This document shows positions 11,836-19,871 of a DNA stretch of 20,760 nt, in pieces. The position numbers were made by a program, and so were the translations under genes. Positions within the stretch are counted from its first letter, which is position 1. Each line of letters begins with the position of its first letter. Origin of the DNA: a virus; the IMG/VR virus record IMGVR_UViG_3300020477_000165, positions 1 through 20,760 of that record; one strand, 5' to 3'. The notes under the pieces are model-generated. The model worked only from the letters and a program-made list of their open reading frames with translations, made no database searches and was not told the origin of the DNA.

Positions 11836-13971
11836 CTATCCTACTCTGGTGAGAAAATCACCATACCTGCCGGTCAATTCTGGGCCGGCAGCGTTTATCA
11901 CTCTTGGTGCTTGATTAAGTGTTGACTGTCTAACACTATTATCAATTTGATTTACTACTACAGGTGGTGCAGTTCTTTCACTTGCTGAAATACTTTCCAT
12001 TTGTTGTTGATTCATATATGCACCAGTTTGAGGTGCAATGGTATTCCATTTACTATTATCCCATTTAATTTGTTTTTCCAAATATTTAAAAGATGTTCCT
12101 TCTAATACATTCTTTAATCGTGCTGAAGCTTCATTGTCAAAATAAATTTCTTCACCATGTGCAATAGTTTCCATCGGCTCCCCTTTTTTGCCTGGAACTA
12201 TTCCTCCGTATCGCATACTCAACTTAGTTTTATGCATTTTTTGAGTTAGAGCTATTTTTTCTTCTCTAGACATATTATCTAAATCAGCTCTAGTATGTCC
12301 TAATTGTTCAAGTTTCAATTCATCTTTTAGTTTGCCAGTATCTGTATCTACTTGAATTTGTCGCATCGGATTGTAAATAGAAACTCCGTTATTTTCCCAT
12401 GAAAGTGCTTTATAAAATGCTGCCCAATCTTCATTGTCTCTAGGTTGTCTTGTCAACCATGTTTGAGTGGTTGCTTTACCAGATTTGTCATATGTTGTGA
12501 CTTTGGTTGCTGTTCCTGTTCTAGTAGTTTGTGTTTTACGATATTTTTGAATTGCATCTGGATCATCAAGAGCCGCTCTTTCTTCTTCGAGTCCTTGTAA
12601 TGTTGTTTCTAATCCTGCTGTATCAATTCCTCTCCCTTTTCTGTCTTTTATCATCCTTTGATAATGTTTGATATCGGTATCCAAGTTGTCTTTATCTTCT
12701 TGGAGTTCTTTTTGAAAATCACTTTCATCTTTCTCTTTTAAACCAAGAAATTTCAATATATTATTAAATTTATCTTGAATCCATGCACCAACATCATCAA
12801 TTGCTTTTGCAATTTTATCTCCACCAAAATATCCTAAGATACCACCTAAAATTGCACCACCAATTCCACCTATTAGTGCGCCAACAGGGCCACCCATTTT
12901 TAATCCTATCAAAGCACCAGCGGAACCCATTTTTAATGCATTAAAAGCAGCATTTAATCCACCGCCTTCACCGCCGCCAAGAACTCCACCTAGAATAGCG
13001 GAAAAGTTTGATACTTTCCAATCATCTGCTTTAAAATAACCCAAAAGACCATCAATTAAAAATCCCACAATTGGGACGCCTAAGCCTCCTATTTTAGCAA
13101 ACATTCCTGCACCTTTTAGAACTTTCAATAAGTTTGCTGTTCCTAAAAGGTTCTTGCCTTGTTTTAAGAAAACTGCTTTTAGATTTCTGAATAGATTTGT
13201 CAATAGTCCTTTTTTACCAGTAAAGAGAGAAATCAATCCACCAATTCCTCCCAATTTTCCTGTTAACCAACCTGTCCAAAAACCTGGGCCACCATCTTCT
13301 TCCATCCCCTTTTCTTTTCCAAATTTACCTACAACTGCACCTCCTGCCTTTTTTGTTTTTTGCATTCTAAGTCGTTCTCTTCTCGACTCTGCATCTTCCA
13401 TGTTTTCGGCAATATATTTAACATGATCCCTAATTTCGCCTAAGAGTCCACCTTCACCACCTTGACCAGTTAATTCATCATTTAATTCTGCAACTCCACC
13501 AGCCTGTTCTATTTCTGTAACTTTGGCTTCACCACCATTCTTCTTGGTATTTTCTGAAATAGTTTCAGTAGATTCTTCAACTCCTTTAATTGAATCCAAT
13601 TGAGATTGTGCAACATCAAGTGTGTTTTCCGTAGCTTCAAGGTTGTCTTCATTGTCTTTTGATCGTTTAAACCATCCAGTAGTAAAAGAAGAAACAATTC
13701 CACCTAGAGGCCCAAAAGATTCATTAATGAACCCATCAATGCCACTCATTACCCCATCTTTCATATCTTGGAGATTTTTTACTAAATCACCACCTAAAGA
13801 TCTATCTTGTTTCTTTAAACTTTCAGTAGCTTTTACTAGGGCCAATCTTTGTTTTGCAGATCCTTTTTGTTGCTCAAGGATTTCTGAAATATCCTTTGCA
13901 ATTTCTGCTCTACGTTTTTTTAAATCCTGTTCCACCTCTTCTTGGGCAGATTGTTTATCTATTATAGCCAT
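11836..13971 (-). CDS. Tail tape measure protein (gp29 analogue)
   Basis: 711 residues; ATG at 13971 with AGG overlapping the upstream stop. Architecture: charged coiled-coil N-terminus (about 5-60), a Ser/Glu/Gly-rich middle with further coil (105-210), a hydrophobic Gly-rich region (about 240-390, for example GPVGALIGGIGGAILGGILG) that can form membrane-inserting helices, a second coil (415-470), and a C-terminal SMRYGGIVPG...IAHGEEIYFDNEASARL motif with a Gln/Asn/Val-rich tail. These are hallmarks of tape measure proteins, which set tail length and help DNA cross the inner membrane. It is directly downstream of a gp26-like gene with a frameshift extension, the standard place for a tape measure gene. 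T4 gp29 has 590 residues, so a longer tail is expected. Sequence similarity to gp29 itself is not obvious. Confidence 0.75.
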   Translation of the reverse strand: MAIIDKQSAQEEVEQDLKKRRAEIAKDISEILEQQKGSAKQRLALVKATESLKKQDRSLGGDLVKNLQDMKDGVMSGIDGFINESFGPLGGIVSSFTTGWFKRSKDNEDNLEATENTLDVAQSQLDSIKGVEESTETISENTKKNGGEAKVTEIEQAGGVAELNDELTGQGGEGGLLGEIRDHVKYIAENMEDAESRRERLRMQKTKKAGGAVVGKFGKEKGMEEDGGPGFWTGWLTGKLGGIGGLISLFTGKKGLLTNLFRNLKAVFLKQGKNLLGTANLLKVLKGAGMFAKIGGLGVPIVGFLIDGLLGYFKADDWKVSNFSAILGGVLGGGEGGGLNAAFNALKMGSAGALIGLKMGGPVGALIGGIGGAILGGILGYFGGDKIAKAIDDVGAWIQDKFNNILKFLGLKEKDESDFQKELQEDKDNLDTDIKHYQRMIKDRKGRGIDTAGLETTLQGLEEERAALDDPDAIQKYRKTQTTRTGTATKVTTYDKSGKATTQTWLTRQPRDNEDWAAFYKALSWENNGVSIYNPMRQIQVDTDTGKLKDELKLEQLGHTRADLDNMSREEKIALTQKMHKTKLSMRYGGIVPGKKGEPMETIAHGEEIYFDNEASARLKNVLEGTSFKYLEKQIKWDNSKWNTIAPQTGAYMNQQQMESISASERTAPPVVVNQIDNSVRQSTLNQAPRVINAAGPELTGRYGDFLTRVG
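11847..11891. terminator. Two hairpins at the gp32/tape-measure convergent junction, possible bidirectional terminator
   Basis: TGGTGA-GAAAA-TCACCA (11847-11863) and CTGCCGG/CCGGCAG (11867-11891, 11-base loop) stand side by side, 15 bases after the gp32 stop and within the last codons of the convergent tape measure gene. Neither has a convincing T-run on either strand, so termination is a guess based on position. Confidence 0.35.
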
Positions 13972-13977
13972 TTTTAC

Positions 13978-14166
13978 CTAAGATTGGTTTTGTTGTTTGA
14001 TTCTTTCATTTTCCTCTTGAACCCAATTTTTCAATAACTCAACATATATGTCTCTTTCGTAGGGCATCATATCCTCAAGTTCGGTCAAACTCCATTTGTG
14101 ATGTTGAATCATTGCAAAATTAGTGAGATAATAATTCTCAAGGGAGTTGTGACTCAGGCCTATACG
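13978..14166 (-). CDS. -1 frame extension of the gp26-like chaperone (T-type extension)
   Basis: A 62-codon open segment in the -1 frame relative to the gp26-like gene, from the slippery site to TAG at 13980-13978. Key segment: NYYLTNFAMIQHHKWSLTEL followed by EDMMPYERDIYVELL and a charged end. An aromatic/His segment, then MPYER and a helix, is what is seen in the frameshift (T) extensions of tail assembly chaperones. Alone it could start only at ATG 14112 (44 codons), where no ribosome-binding site is visible. The tape measure start follows seven bases later. Expected frameshift product: 238 + 62 = 300 residues. The smaller product binds nascent tape measure and the T domain recruits tube subunits, by analogy to lambda gpG/gpGT. 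Confidence 0.7.
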   Translation of the reverse strand, partial: RIGLSHNSLENYYLTNFAMIQHHKWSLTELEDMMPYERDIYVELLKNWVQEENERIKQQNQS

Positions 14167-14879
14167 AAAAAAGAGTTTAGTCCTTGTATTGTTGTTTCCT
14201 TATCTTCTCCACAAGTTGTACATTTATACTTTACAGTATGTTTCAATTGAGGCATTGTTTCAAAAAAAGATTGAATTTTTAAAAATTGTTCTGTATTTAA
14301 ACTATCTAAAAAATCATCTAATTCTTTTTCAGAAAACGATCCCTTTTCATGAGTTTCTTTTTCGGTGAAAATCATTTCAATACAAGTTTTAACAATTTCC
14401 ATTCCTGCTGACACACCTATACCAGATTTAATCGTTTCAAGATCGGGATAACTCATTTTAATCCCAACCGAATCATCTAACATAATTTTAGAAGTGTGTT
14501 CTTTATTTTTTTCTACTTTTACTTCTTCTAAATTAATTTCTACTTCAGTTACGTTATTACAAAGTTCTCCATTGTTCTCAGAACAAGGATAAGGTTTTAG
14601 TGCAATAGTACTGGTTTCTCCTACTGATTTGGCTCGCAATCTTAGGAAAAGATATTCAATATCAAAAGATGGTAATTTTTCTACATCTATTTTACTTTGA
14701 ACACAGTTACTAATAATTTGTTTTACCGCAGGAAGAAGTGCCTCTGCATCATCTCCACCTTCTTGCGCTGTTAATAATAGTTTTTCTTCCTTTACTAAAA
14801 AGGGTCTATATTTAATGACTTTCTCAGTTGATGGTAAAATCGTTTCATAAACTGGAATATTCAGTTTTGGCAATGGCAT
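14160..14879 (-). CDS. 26: gp26-like T4 baseplate / tail assembly chaperone
   Basis: 239 residues; ATG 14879 with AGGAG about seven bases upstream. N-terminus LPKLNIPVYETILPSTEKVIKYRPFLVKEEKLLL and C-terminus KCTTCGEDKETTIQGLNSFF are typical of the T4_baseplate family (gp26), which opens with the same proline-rich strand and ends with a CxxC knuckle followed by GL-FF. Cysteines 99, 107, 220 and 223 may bind zinc. In T4, gp26 is a hub/tape-measure assembly factor encoded near 51, 27 and 29. Here the gene lies between the tube-family gene and the tape measure gene and ends in a probable programmed frameshift site, so it behaves like gpG of lambda. Confidence 0.82.
   Translation of the reverse strand: MPLPKLNIPVYETILPSTEKVIKYRPFLVKEEKLLLTAQEGGDDAEALLPAVKQIISNCVQSKIDVEKLPSFDIEYLFLRLRAKSVGETSTIALKPYPCSENNGELCNNVTEVEINLEEVKVEKNKEHTSKIMLDDSVGIKMSYPDLETIKSGIGVSAGMEIVKTCIEMIFTEKETHEKGSFSEKELDDFLDSLNTEQFLKIQSFFETMPQLKHTVKYKCTTCGEDKETTIQGLNSFFV
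14166..14172 (-). promoter_or_regulatory. Slippery heptamer for -1 ribosomal frameshifting
   Basis: On the minus strand the gp26-like frame reads T TTT TTC (plus-strand GAAAAAA at 14166-14172) three codons before its stop. Both tRNAs can re-pair after a -1 slip (TTT, TTT). An AAGGA eight bases upstream resembles the Shine-Dalgarno stimulator of dnaX frameshifting, and a short GAGT/ACTC hairpin lies downstream. Confidence 0.7.
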
Positions 14880-14909
14880 AATAATCTCCTAATTTAATAA
14901 TAAAAAATG

Positions 14910-15548
14910 TTATCCTCTAAATCTTTCTTCGGCATATGGATCGTTTCTGATTCCACTACTTATTACTCTTTGTTCAAATTCTGATCTTGATGCATCGGCT
15001 TGTGGACTGATAGAATTAGTTGTCCAATTTTCGTATGACATTTGAGTAGTTACTCTTAATGTTGCATTTGTAGTAGCACGATTTAAATCTATTGAAGTTA
15101 CTGTTTTAGGCCAAATCTTATGATAATTTATTCTATATCCAGTTAATTCTCCATGTCTGTCTAAGGTAGCTACATTCATTTCTCCTACATAATCATCATA
15201 ATACGCAACATTGAAACCATTAGAAGCCGAAACAATCATATCATTCCATCTATCTAACATAGCTTTTTCTATCATATCTGATGTACACACAAAAGATATA
15301 GTCATTGGTTCATATGATGGCCCATTATATGCAATTTCTCTTCTTAATCCATATTCCATATTCATAGCACTTTGGACTGTTCTTCCTGCAATAGTAATTT
15401 GATCACACATTATAGACAAATGTCTCATGTCCTGTTGATCTCCTACTATATTAGGAATTGATGTAAACATGACTCTAAATTTGTTTGGTGATGCAAGTCC
15501 GTATTTACCTATTCTACTTGAAAAATGTGCAACATCCGATTTGTCCAT
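14910..15548 (-). CDS. Tail tube / tube-initiator family protein (gp19 or gp54 type)
   Basis: 212 residues from ATG 15548, which has AGGA seven bases upstream; a TTG at 15572 would add eight residues but overlaps the preceding stop. It opens RIGKYGLASPNKFRVMFTSIP, then LSIMCDQITIAGRTVQS, then YEPMTISFVCTSDMIEKAMLDRWND, and ends with YRINYHKIWPKTVTSIDLNR followed by LRVTTQMSYENW. This is the beta-rich tube fold: strand, PN-F-V opening, central MTISF strand, GLWP-like turn and a final strand ending in Y-x-W, as in T4 gp19 and gp54. Length exceeds gp19 (163) and is short of gp54 (320). Position next to hub genes favours a gp54-like initiator over the main tube protein, but I cannot separate the two. 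Confidence 0.65.
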   Translation of the reverse strand: MDKSDVAHFSSRIGKYGLASPNKFRVMFTSIPNIVGDQQDMRHLSIMCDQITIAGRTVQSAMNMEYGLRREIAYNGPSYEPMTISFVCTSDMIEKAMLDRWNDMIVSASNGFNVAYYDDYVGEMNVATLDRHGELTGYRINYHKIWPKTVTSIDLNRATTNATLRVTTQMSYENWTTNSISPQADASRSEFEQRVISSGIRNDPYAEERFRG

Positions 15549-15559
15549 ATTTTTTCCTA

Positions 15560-16135
15560 CTATGAGTTCCAAACTTGTGTTTTGGAAGCTTTTCTAAATC
15601 TTTCCAATGGTAAAAATATTGCAAGTTCTTGTTCACTTTCTTCTATTGGAATAACCTTTCTCATTATATGATCATATCGATAGCGTTTCACTACTCTTTC
15701 TATTTCTGGAATTTTTTTAAGACGATTCCATCTTGGTAATCCCCCACCAATTCTTGCAGATACCCTATCTAAGAGAATTGCACGAAGTTTTGGCCTCAAA
15801 TAATGAAAATTTAAACCCAAAAAAGTATCTTGGTCTGCATCAATCAACATCATCATTGGAAACATATCATAATGAGGGAGTGTAAATCTATATTTTGGAT
15901 TATAATAATAACAATATAAATTTCCTAAATTTCCTCTTACTTTAAGAACTCTTGGATTTACTTTTGTTTCTGCTTCTCTGTAAAATTTTGCAGCATTGGT
16001 TGAACTAAATCGATTACGAAGATCTCCTTTTAAACCCTTTAATTTGTCCTGAAACCATCTTGCAGATCGTTTTACTTCTTGACCAACTGTTCCGCTTTTA
16101 ATTGCACCTTGTACTCTATCTAATAAACTTGCCAT
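15560..16135 (-). CDS. Conserved-looking T4-like phage protein, unknown, probably virion-associated
   Basis: 191 residues. Basic N-terminal third with several RxxxF/W helices (RSARWFQDKL), then LGNLYCYYYNPKYRFTLPHYDMFPMMMLID, TFLGLNFHYLRPKLRAILLD and RYRYDHIMRKVIPI. The aromatic tract with LPHYDMFP and FLGLNFHYL-P reads like a protein I associate with hypothetical virion proteins of T4-like marine phages, but I cannot name a function. It lies between gp4 and the tube-family gene, with seven bases to gp4, in a late-gene string. No clear ribosome-binding site precedes the ATG, so coupling to gp4 translation is likely. Confidence 0.6.
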   Translation of the reverse strand: MASLLDRVQGAIKSGTVGQEVKRSARWFQDKLKGLKGDLRNRFSSTNAAKFYREAETKVNPRVLKVRGNLGNLYCYYYNPKYRFTLPHYDMFPMMMLIDADQDTFLGLNFHYLRPKLRAILLDRVSARIGGGLPRWNRLKKIPEIERVVKRYRYDHIMRKVIPIEESEQELAIFLPLERFRKASKTQVWNS

Positions 16136-16142
16136 AATACTA

Positions 16143-16592
16143 TTATTTATCTGGTGTTAGTTGTTTTTCTGTCATTAATTGAAAAGTCCATCCCTGTGCA
16201 TTACATACTGTTTTTGCAGCCTTCCATTTTGCTTCATTTATCAACCAAGTTTTAACAGCCTTGTTGTATCTCCTTTTTTTCTTTAATGTAAGAGTTTCAA
16301 CAACAAGTTTCTTTGGTGGTTTGGTTTCTATTTGAGGTTTAACTTCAATAAGAAACCATCCTTTTGAAGTTTGAATCAAAAAGTCGGGAAAATATCTGTG
16401 TCGTTTATTATCTATGGGGGAAATATAAGGTATGACAATTTCTTCACTACTCCATTGAAGACATTTTTCATCTGAATCACACCATTTCATGAAGCGGTAT
16501 TCCATTAAACTACGATAAATAATATTAGTTGGATTCCCTTTATATTTTTGGGGATTCTTAATTTTAAATTTACCTTTATAGCGTTTTCTCAT
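16143..16592 (-). CDS. 4: Head completion protein gp4 (TnsA-like nuclease fold)
   Basis: 149 residues, the same length as T4 gp4 (150). Matches in order: KGKFKIKNPQKYKGNPTNIIYRS (T4 SGKWVPKNISKYRGDPKKITYRS), E31 and MKWCD, LQWSSEEIVIPYISPIDNKRHRYFPDF, FLIEVKPQIETKPP (T4 FFIEIKPKKETQPP) and a KWKAAKTVCNAQGWTFQLMTEKQL tail. D70 and E83-x-K85 form a PD-(D/E)XK-like site. gp4 is needed for head completion after packaging and before tail joining. The start codon overlaps that of the divergent gp48 gene by two bases, an in-frame stop lies eight codons upstream, and no Shine-Dalgarno sequence is seen. Confidence 0.9.
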   Translation of the reverse strand: MRKRYKGKFKIKNPQKYKGNPTNIIYRSLMEYRFMKWCDSDEKCLQWSSEEIVIPYISPIDNKRHRYFPDFLIQTSKGWFLIEVKPQIETKPPKKLVVETLTLKKKRRYNKAVKTWLINEAKWKAAKTVCNAQGWTFQLMTEKQLTPDK

Positions 16593-17586
16593 GACAGTAT
16601 CATCAAGTAGTAATCATATGAATTTCCCAAGAACAATTGGGACTCAAGTAAGGGCAGGGAGTCATTTTTTATTATTAACATCATTTGAGTCAAAAAATGC
16701 ATTGACTTCAAGACAAACACCAAATCCATCTGGTCAAGGTTTGGTTGATGCTCCTGCGATGTCTTCTATTGCATTATATATTCCCCCAAATTCACTTAAA
16801 ACACAACATTCTGCTAATTATGAAGGAATGGAAGGTGGTGCATTAAGAGCGGGAGCAACTACTGGTACTGAAAATCTTTTAGCTAATTTTAATACGAATT
16901 GGTGGGGTGGAAGTGAAGAAGGTGGTGAAGGAGTATGGGCATCTGGTGGAAGAATAATACAGGGATTGTTGGGTGGTGCTACAAAAATGGCCGCAGGAGG
17001 ATTTGATAAAGCAACTGGTATGTTGTCAGCCGGATCGGGACTTGCAGTAAACAATCATCTTGCACTTGTATATAAAGGCCCATCACAATTTCGTACACAT
17101 GATTTTGTATTTAATTTCTGGATAAAAAATAAAGAAGATGCAGACGAAGTACAAAAAATTATTAAAGATTTGGAGAATGGAATGTTGCCTAGAATGGCGG
17201 GATTGAAAACCAATGAGAGAAAATTAAGTGCTGCATTTTTTCAATCTCCTAGACATTGGACATTGAAGTTTTGTAGGGGAGGTGATACTGCGAATGTAAA
17301 TCCATATTTGTTTCAAATAGGAAAATCTGTAATAAAGGAATTATCAATAAATCATGATCAACAAAGTATGGTTTCATTGTCTAAAGATGGAGCACCAATT
17401 CAAACAACTGTAAATATTACTTTTCAAGAAATAGAATTGAGAATTAGTGATGATAACGCAGATGAACTTCAAAAAGAAAGAGATTCTATTTTGAAACAAG
17501 GAGCCAATGCGGCGGATCTGCAAGAAATTAGTGATAGTTCTGGTGCAGTAAATCCATTTGAAGCTAGAAACAAAGGATTACCATAA
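16591..17586 (+). CDS. 48: Baseplate tail tube cap gp48
   Basis: 331 residues (T4 gp48: 364). N-terminus NFPRTIGTQVRAGSHFLLLTSFESKNAL and IALYIPPNSLKTQHSANYEG, a Gly-rich low-complexity middle (about 75-150), then a tube-like C-terminal domain: FRTHDFVFNFWIKNKEDADEVQKIIKDL, LSAAFFQSPRHWTLKF and SINHDQQSMVSLSKDGAPIQTTVNITFQEIEL. The latter halves match the tail-terminator/tube-cap layout in gp48, which tops the baseplate hub and starts tube polymerisation. ATG 16591 shares bases with the minus-strand gp4 start; an in-frame TAG lies at 16579. ATG 16618 (at NFPRT) is an alternative. Neither has a clear ribosome-binding site. It overlaps gp53 by one base. Confidence 0.75.
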   Translation: MTVSSSSNHMNFPRTIGTQVRAGSHFLLLTSFESKNALTSRQTPNPSGQGLVDAPAMSSIALYIPPNSLKTQHSANYEGMEGGALRAGATTGTENLLANFNTNWWGGSEEGGEGVWASGGRIIQGLLGGATKMAAGGFDKATGMLSAGSGLAVNNHLALVYKGPSQFRTHDFVFNFWIKNKEDADEVQKIIKDLENGMLPRMAGLKTNERKLSAAFFQSPRHWTLKFCRGGDTANVNPYLFQIGKSVIKELSINHDQQSMVSLSKDGAPIQTTVNITFQEIELRISDDNADELQKERDSILKQGANAADLQEISDSSGAVNPFEARNKGLP

Positions 17587-18161
17587 TGGCAAATTATTTT
17601 AGAAACATTCCAAAAATTAAATATGATATTTTTGGCACAGAACCTAATACTTATACAGATGTAACCAATATCACAAAAAGGTTGAGGTTTAAACCAAAAG
17701 TCATAGAAGATATCACAGAATATTACACTTATCGTGTTAAAGACGGAGAACGGCCTGATATCATCTCATATCAAAAATATGGAACAGTTGGGTATGCATA
17801 TTTACTCATGTTAATTAATGACATTCAAGATCCTCTGTTTGATTGGCCTCTTTCTACACAACAATTTGAACAGTATATTGCAAACAAATATGGATCTGTG
17901 GAATCTGCACAAACAACTACAAAATATTATTATCAAACAATTCGTTCAGAAGTTGAGAGAACAGGGACAGCCGAACGAATACCAGAAGTAAAATATATTG
18001 TAGATTCTACTACATATGATTCGTTGGCAGTAGGTTCAAGATCAACTCAAACAGAATATGAGTGGGAAGAAGAGTTGAATGACGAAAAAAGAAATATAAA
18101 AATAATCAATTCAGATTTTATCAAAGAACTTGATTTTGAAGTTAAAAAATCATTTGTATAA
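17586..18161 (+). CDS. 53: Baseplate wedge protein gp53
   Basis: 191 residues, close to T4 gp53 (196). It shows the diagnostic stretch YYTYRVKDGERPDIISYQKYGTVGYAYLLMLINDIQDPLFDWPLSTQQFEQYI, which parallels T4 LRTYYIKGSPRPEELANAIYG...YWVLLMCNDNYDPYYGWITSQEAAYQASI. The C-terminal helix with NIKIINSDFIKELDFEV resembles T4 QIKIIAKSDINSFMNDL. gp53 joins neighbouring baseplate wedges around the hub. The ATG at 17586 shares its first base with the gp48 stop (TAATG), typical of translational re-initiation. Next gene starts six bases after the stop. Confidence 0.92.
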   Translation: MANYFRNIPKIKYDIFGTEPNTYTDVTNITKRLRFKPKVIEDITEYYTYRVKDGERPDIISYQKYGTVGYAYLLMLINDIQDPLFDWPLSTQQFEQYIANKYGSVESAQTTTKYYYQTIRSEVERTGTAERIPEVKYIVDSTTYDSLAVGSRSTQTEYEWEEELNDEKRNIKIINSDFIKELDFEVKKSFV

Positions 18162-18167
18162 TGAATT

Positions 18168-19871
18168 ATGGCAGAAACAGACGTAGACAAAACTTTAAGC
18201 GGAAAAACATTCGGAGTATCCGATACTCCATTAATGGGTGGAGATTTCCGTTTAAATACATTATCAATCATATCACCTAGTACAAATAATACATTACATT
18301 TGGATCATCCATCAGTATTTCAAGAACTCAATATTTATGAGGATTTGTTTTCAAATGTAATAAGAGGTACGTTTTCATTTTTTGACACACAAGGATGGGC
18401 AGAATTAATACCTCTTATTGGTGATGAAACTTTAGTGATATCTTTTCTTACTCCAGGCGCAAAATCAAAATCAATCACAACTGGTGAAGATCCAGATTCT
18501 ATATCTTCAGCAGAAGAAGCTAATACGGAACGATTTAAAGTTTATGATTGTGTTGAAACTGGAACTGCGGACAGAACAAAGATTTATAAAATTTTCTTTG
18601 TGAGTGAAGAGTATGTGTTTAGTAAAAAGATGAAAGTGAGTAAGGGATATAAAGGAAATAAATTTTCTTCTATAGTCAAAGATTTAATGAGTAAGGTGAA
18701 TCAGAAAATGTCGCCAGAATTGTATAAAAGATTATATGTTGAAGATACTAAAACATTACAGAATGTAATTATTCCAAATTGGAATCCTTTTCAAGCAATA
18801 AATTTCTGTGCATCTCGTTCATTATCTTCTGATATTACACCTCTAGATCAAACAATTGATGCTCAACCAATTGCAAGACCAGTTGGTTCATTGTTTGTAT
18901 TTTATGAGAAATTGGGTTCTGGATTTTATTATGAATCCATCGAAAGTATGATCTTAAAACAAAAGGCCGCAGGAAATATTCCTCTGTATCAATATAGACC
19001 AAAAGTAGCCGCACCAATATCAATAGGAGTGGATTATTTCGGTGTAGAAAAATTTCAAATAAAAAGTTCCTTTAAATCATTGGAAAATCTTTCTAATGGT
19101 ATGTTTTCATCAAAATTGATAGCATATGATCCTATTCGTATGAAATATGATGTGGTGAAATATGATTATTATAAGAAAACAACATTTCCCGAAACTGAAA
19201 CATTGAATACACAAACAGGACACACTCAAATAAATTCAAATGTTGATAAGAAAGATGATTCATTAAGAGCACACAGTAATTTTATTGCAACAGATTTAAA
19301 TTCTAGTGGTGTTCCCAATAAGATGATTTCAACACATTCGGATTATTTGGGATCAAATGATTCTGTTATTAAACTTGCAACAACAACTTATGCCCACGAT
19401 GCAATGTTCGTTGCACCACCGAAGGCACAATCCCCAGATTTAACAGAAAGAACTTCTACAATTGGAGTAAAAAATACAACATTTAAAGATCAATCTGCAA
19501 AACCAAATCATGTTGAAAATTGGTTATTGCAAAGACAGGCACAATTATCCGAATTTAAAAATGTTATAGTTACATTTACTGTGCCTGGAAACACATCTCG
19601 ACACGTAGGAGATTTGATTCGGTTTGAAACTCCAACACATATTCCAGAAGATTCTAATGAATATACACCTACATTCGGACATCAACAATATAGTGGTTAT
19701 TATATTGTAAAGAATATAAGACACATAATTACAGTAGATAAACATGAAATGGATCTGGAATTAATTAAAAATACTTTTGCATCTAGAATTCCTGGCCAAA
19801 TTGATAAAACAAATCTTACTGATAAAGAATTTTCAACTGAAGTTGCTGCGGCAGGAGGAATTTTAACTTAA
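18168..19871 (+). CDS. 27: Baseplate hub protein gp27
   Basis: 567 residues, longer than T4 gp27 (391). Recognisable segments: FQELNIYEDLFSNVIRGTFSFFDTQGWAELIPLIGDETLVISF (first hub domain), YKIFFVSEEYVFSKKMKVSKGYKGNKFSSIVKDLM, NVIIPNWNPFQAINFCASRSL, LFVFYEKLGSGFYYESIESM and a C-terminal domain with VIVTFTVPGNTSRHVGDLIRFETP and QQYSGYYIVKNIRHIIT. gp27 forms the trimeric tube-like ring that holds gp5. Extra length lies mainly between 340 and 440, a Ser/Asn/Thr-rich stretch I cannot assign. The gene directly precedes gp5, its partner, with no gap (TAA then ATG). Confidence 0.85.
   Translation: MAETDVDKTLSGKTFGVSDTPLMGGDFRLNTLSIISPSTNNTLHLDHPSVFQELNIYEDLFSNVIRGTFSFFDTQGWAELIPLIGDETLVISFLTPGAKSKSITTGEDPDSISSAEEANTERFKVYDCVETGTADRTKIYKIFFVSEEYVFSKKMKVSKGYKGNKFSSIVKDLMSKVNQKMSPELYKRLYVEDTKTLQNVIIPNWNPFQAINFCASRSLSSDITPLDQTIDAQPIARPVGSLFVFYEKLGSGFYYESIESMILKQKAAGNIPLYQYRPKVAAPISIGVDYFGVEKFQIKSSFKSLENLSNGMFSSKLIAYDPIRMKYDVVKYDYYKKTTFPETETLNTQTGHTQINSNVDKKDDSLRAHSNFIATDLNSSGVPNKMISTHSDYLGSNDSVIKLATTTYAHDAMFVAPPKAQSPDLTERTSTIGVKNTTFKDQSAKPNHVENWLLQRQAQLSEFKNVIVTFTVPGNTSRHVGDLIRFETPTHIPEDSNEYTPTFGHQQYSGYYIVKNIRHIITVDKHEMDLELIKNTFASRIPGQIDKTNLTDKEFSTEVAAAGGILT

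Noticed and set aside
13622-13981. 119-codon plus-strand frame opposite the tape measure start
   Set aside because: Antisense shadow of a strongly supported gene; Ser/Phe/Pro-rich composition typical of reverse-complement frames.
16144-16151. GATAAATA on the minus strand as late promoter for the 191-residue gene
   Set aside because: It is formed by the last codons and stop of gp4 and lies only eight bases before the next ATG, too close to drive it.
16514-16521. GATAAATA on the plus strand as late promoter for gp48
   Set aside because: One mismatch to the octamer inside gp4 coding sequence; position about 70 bases upstream is plausible, but AT-rich sequence gives many such matches, so it is not listed as a feature.
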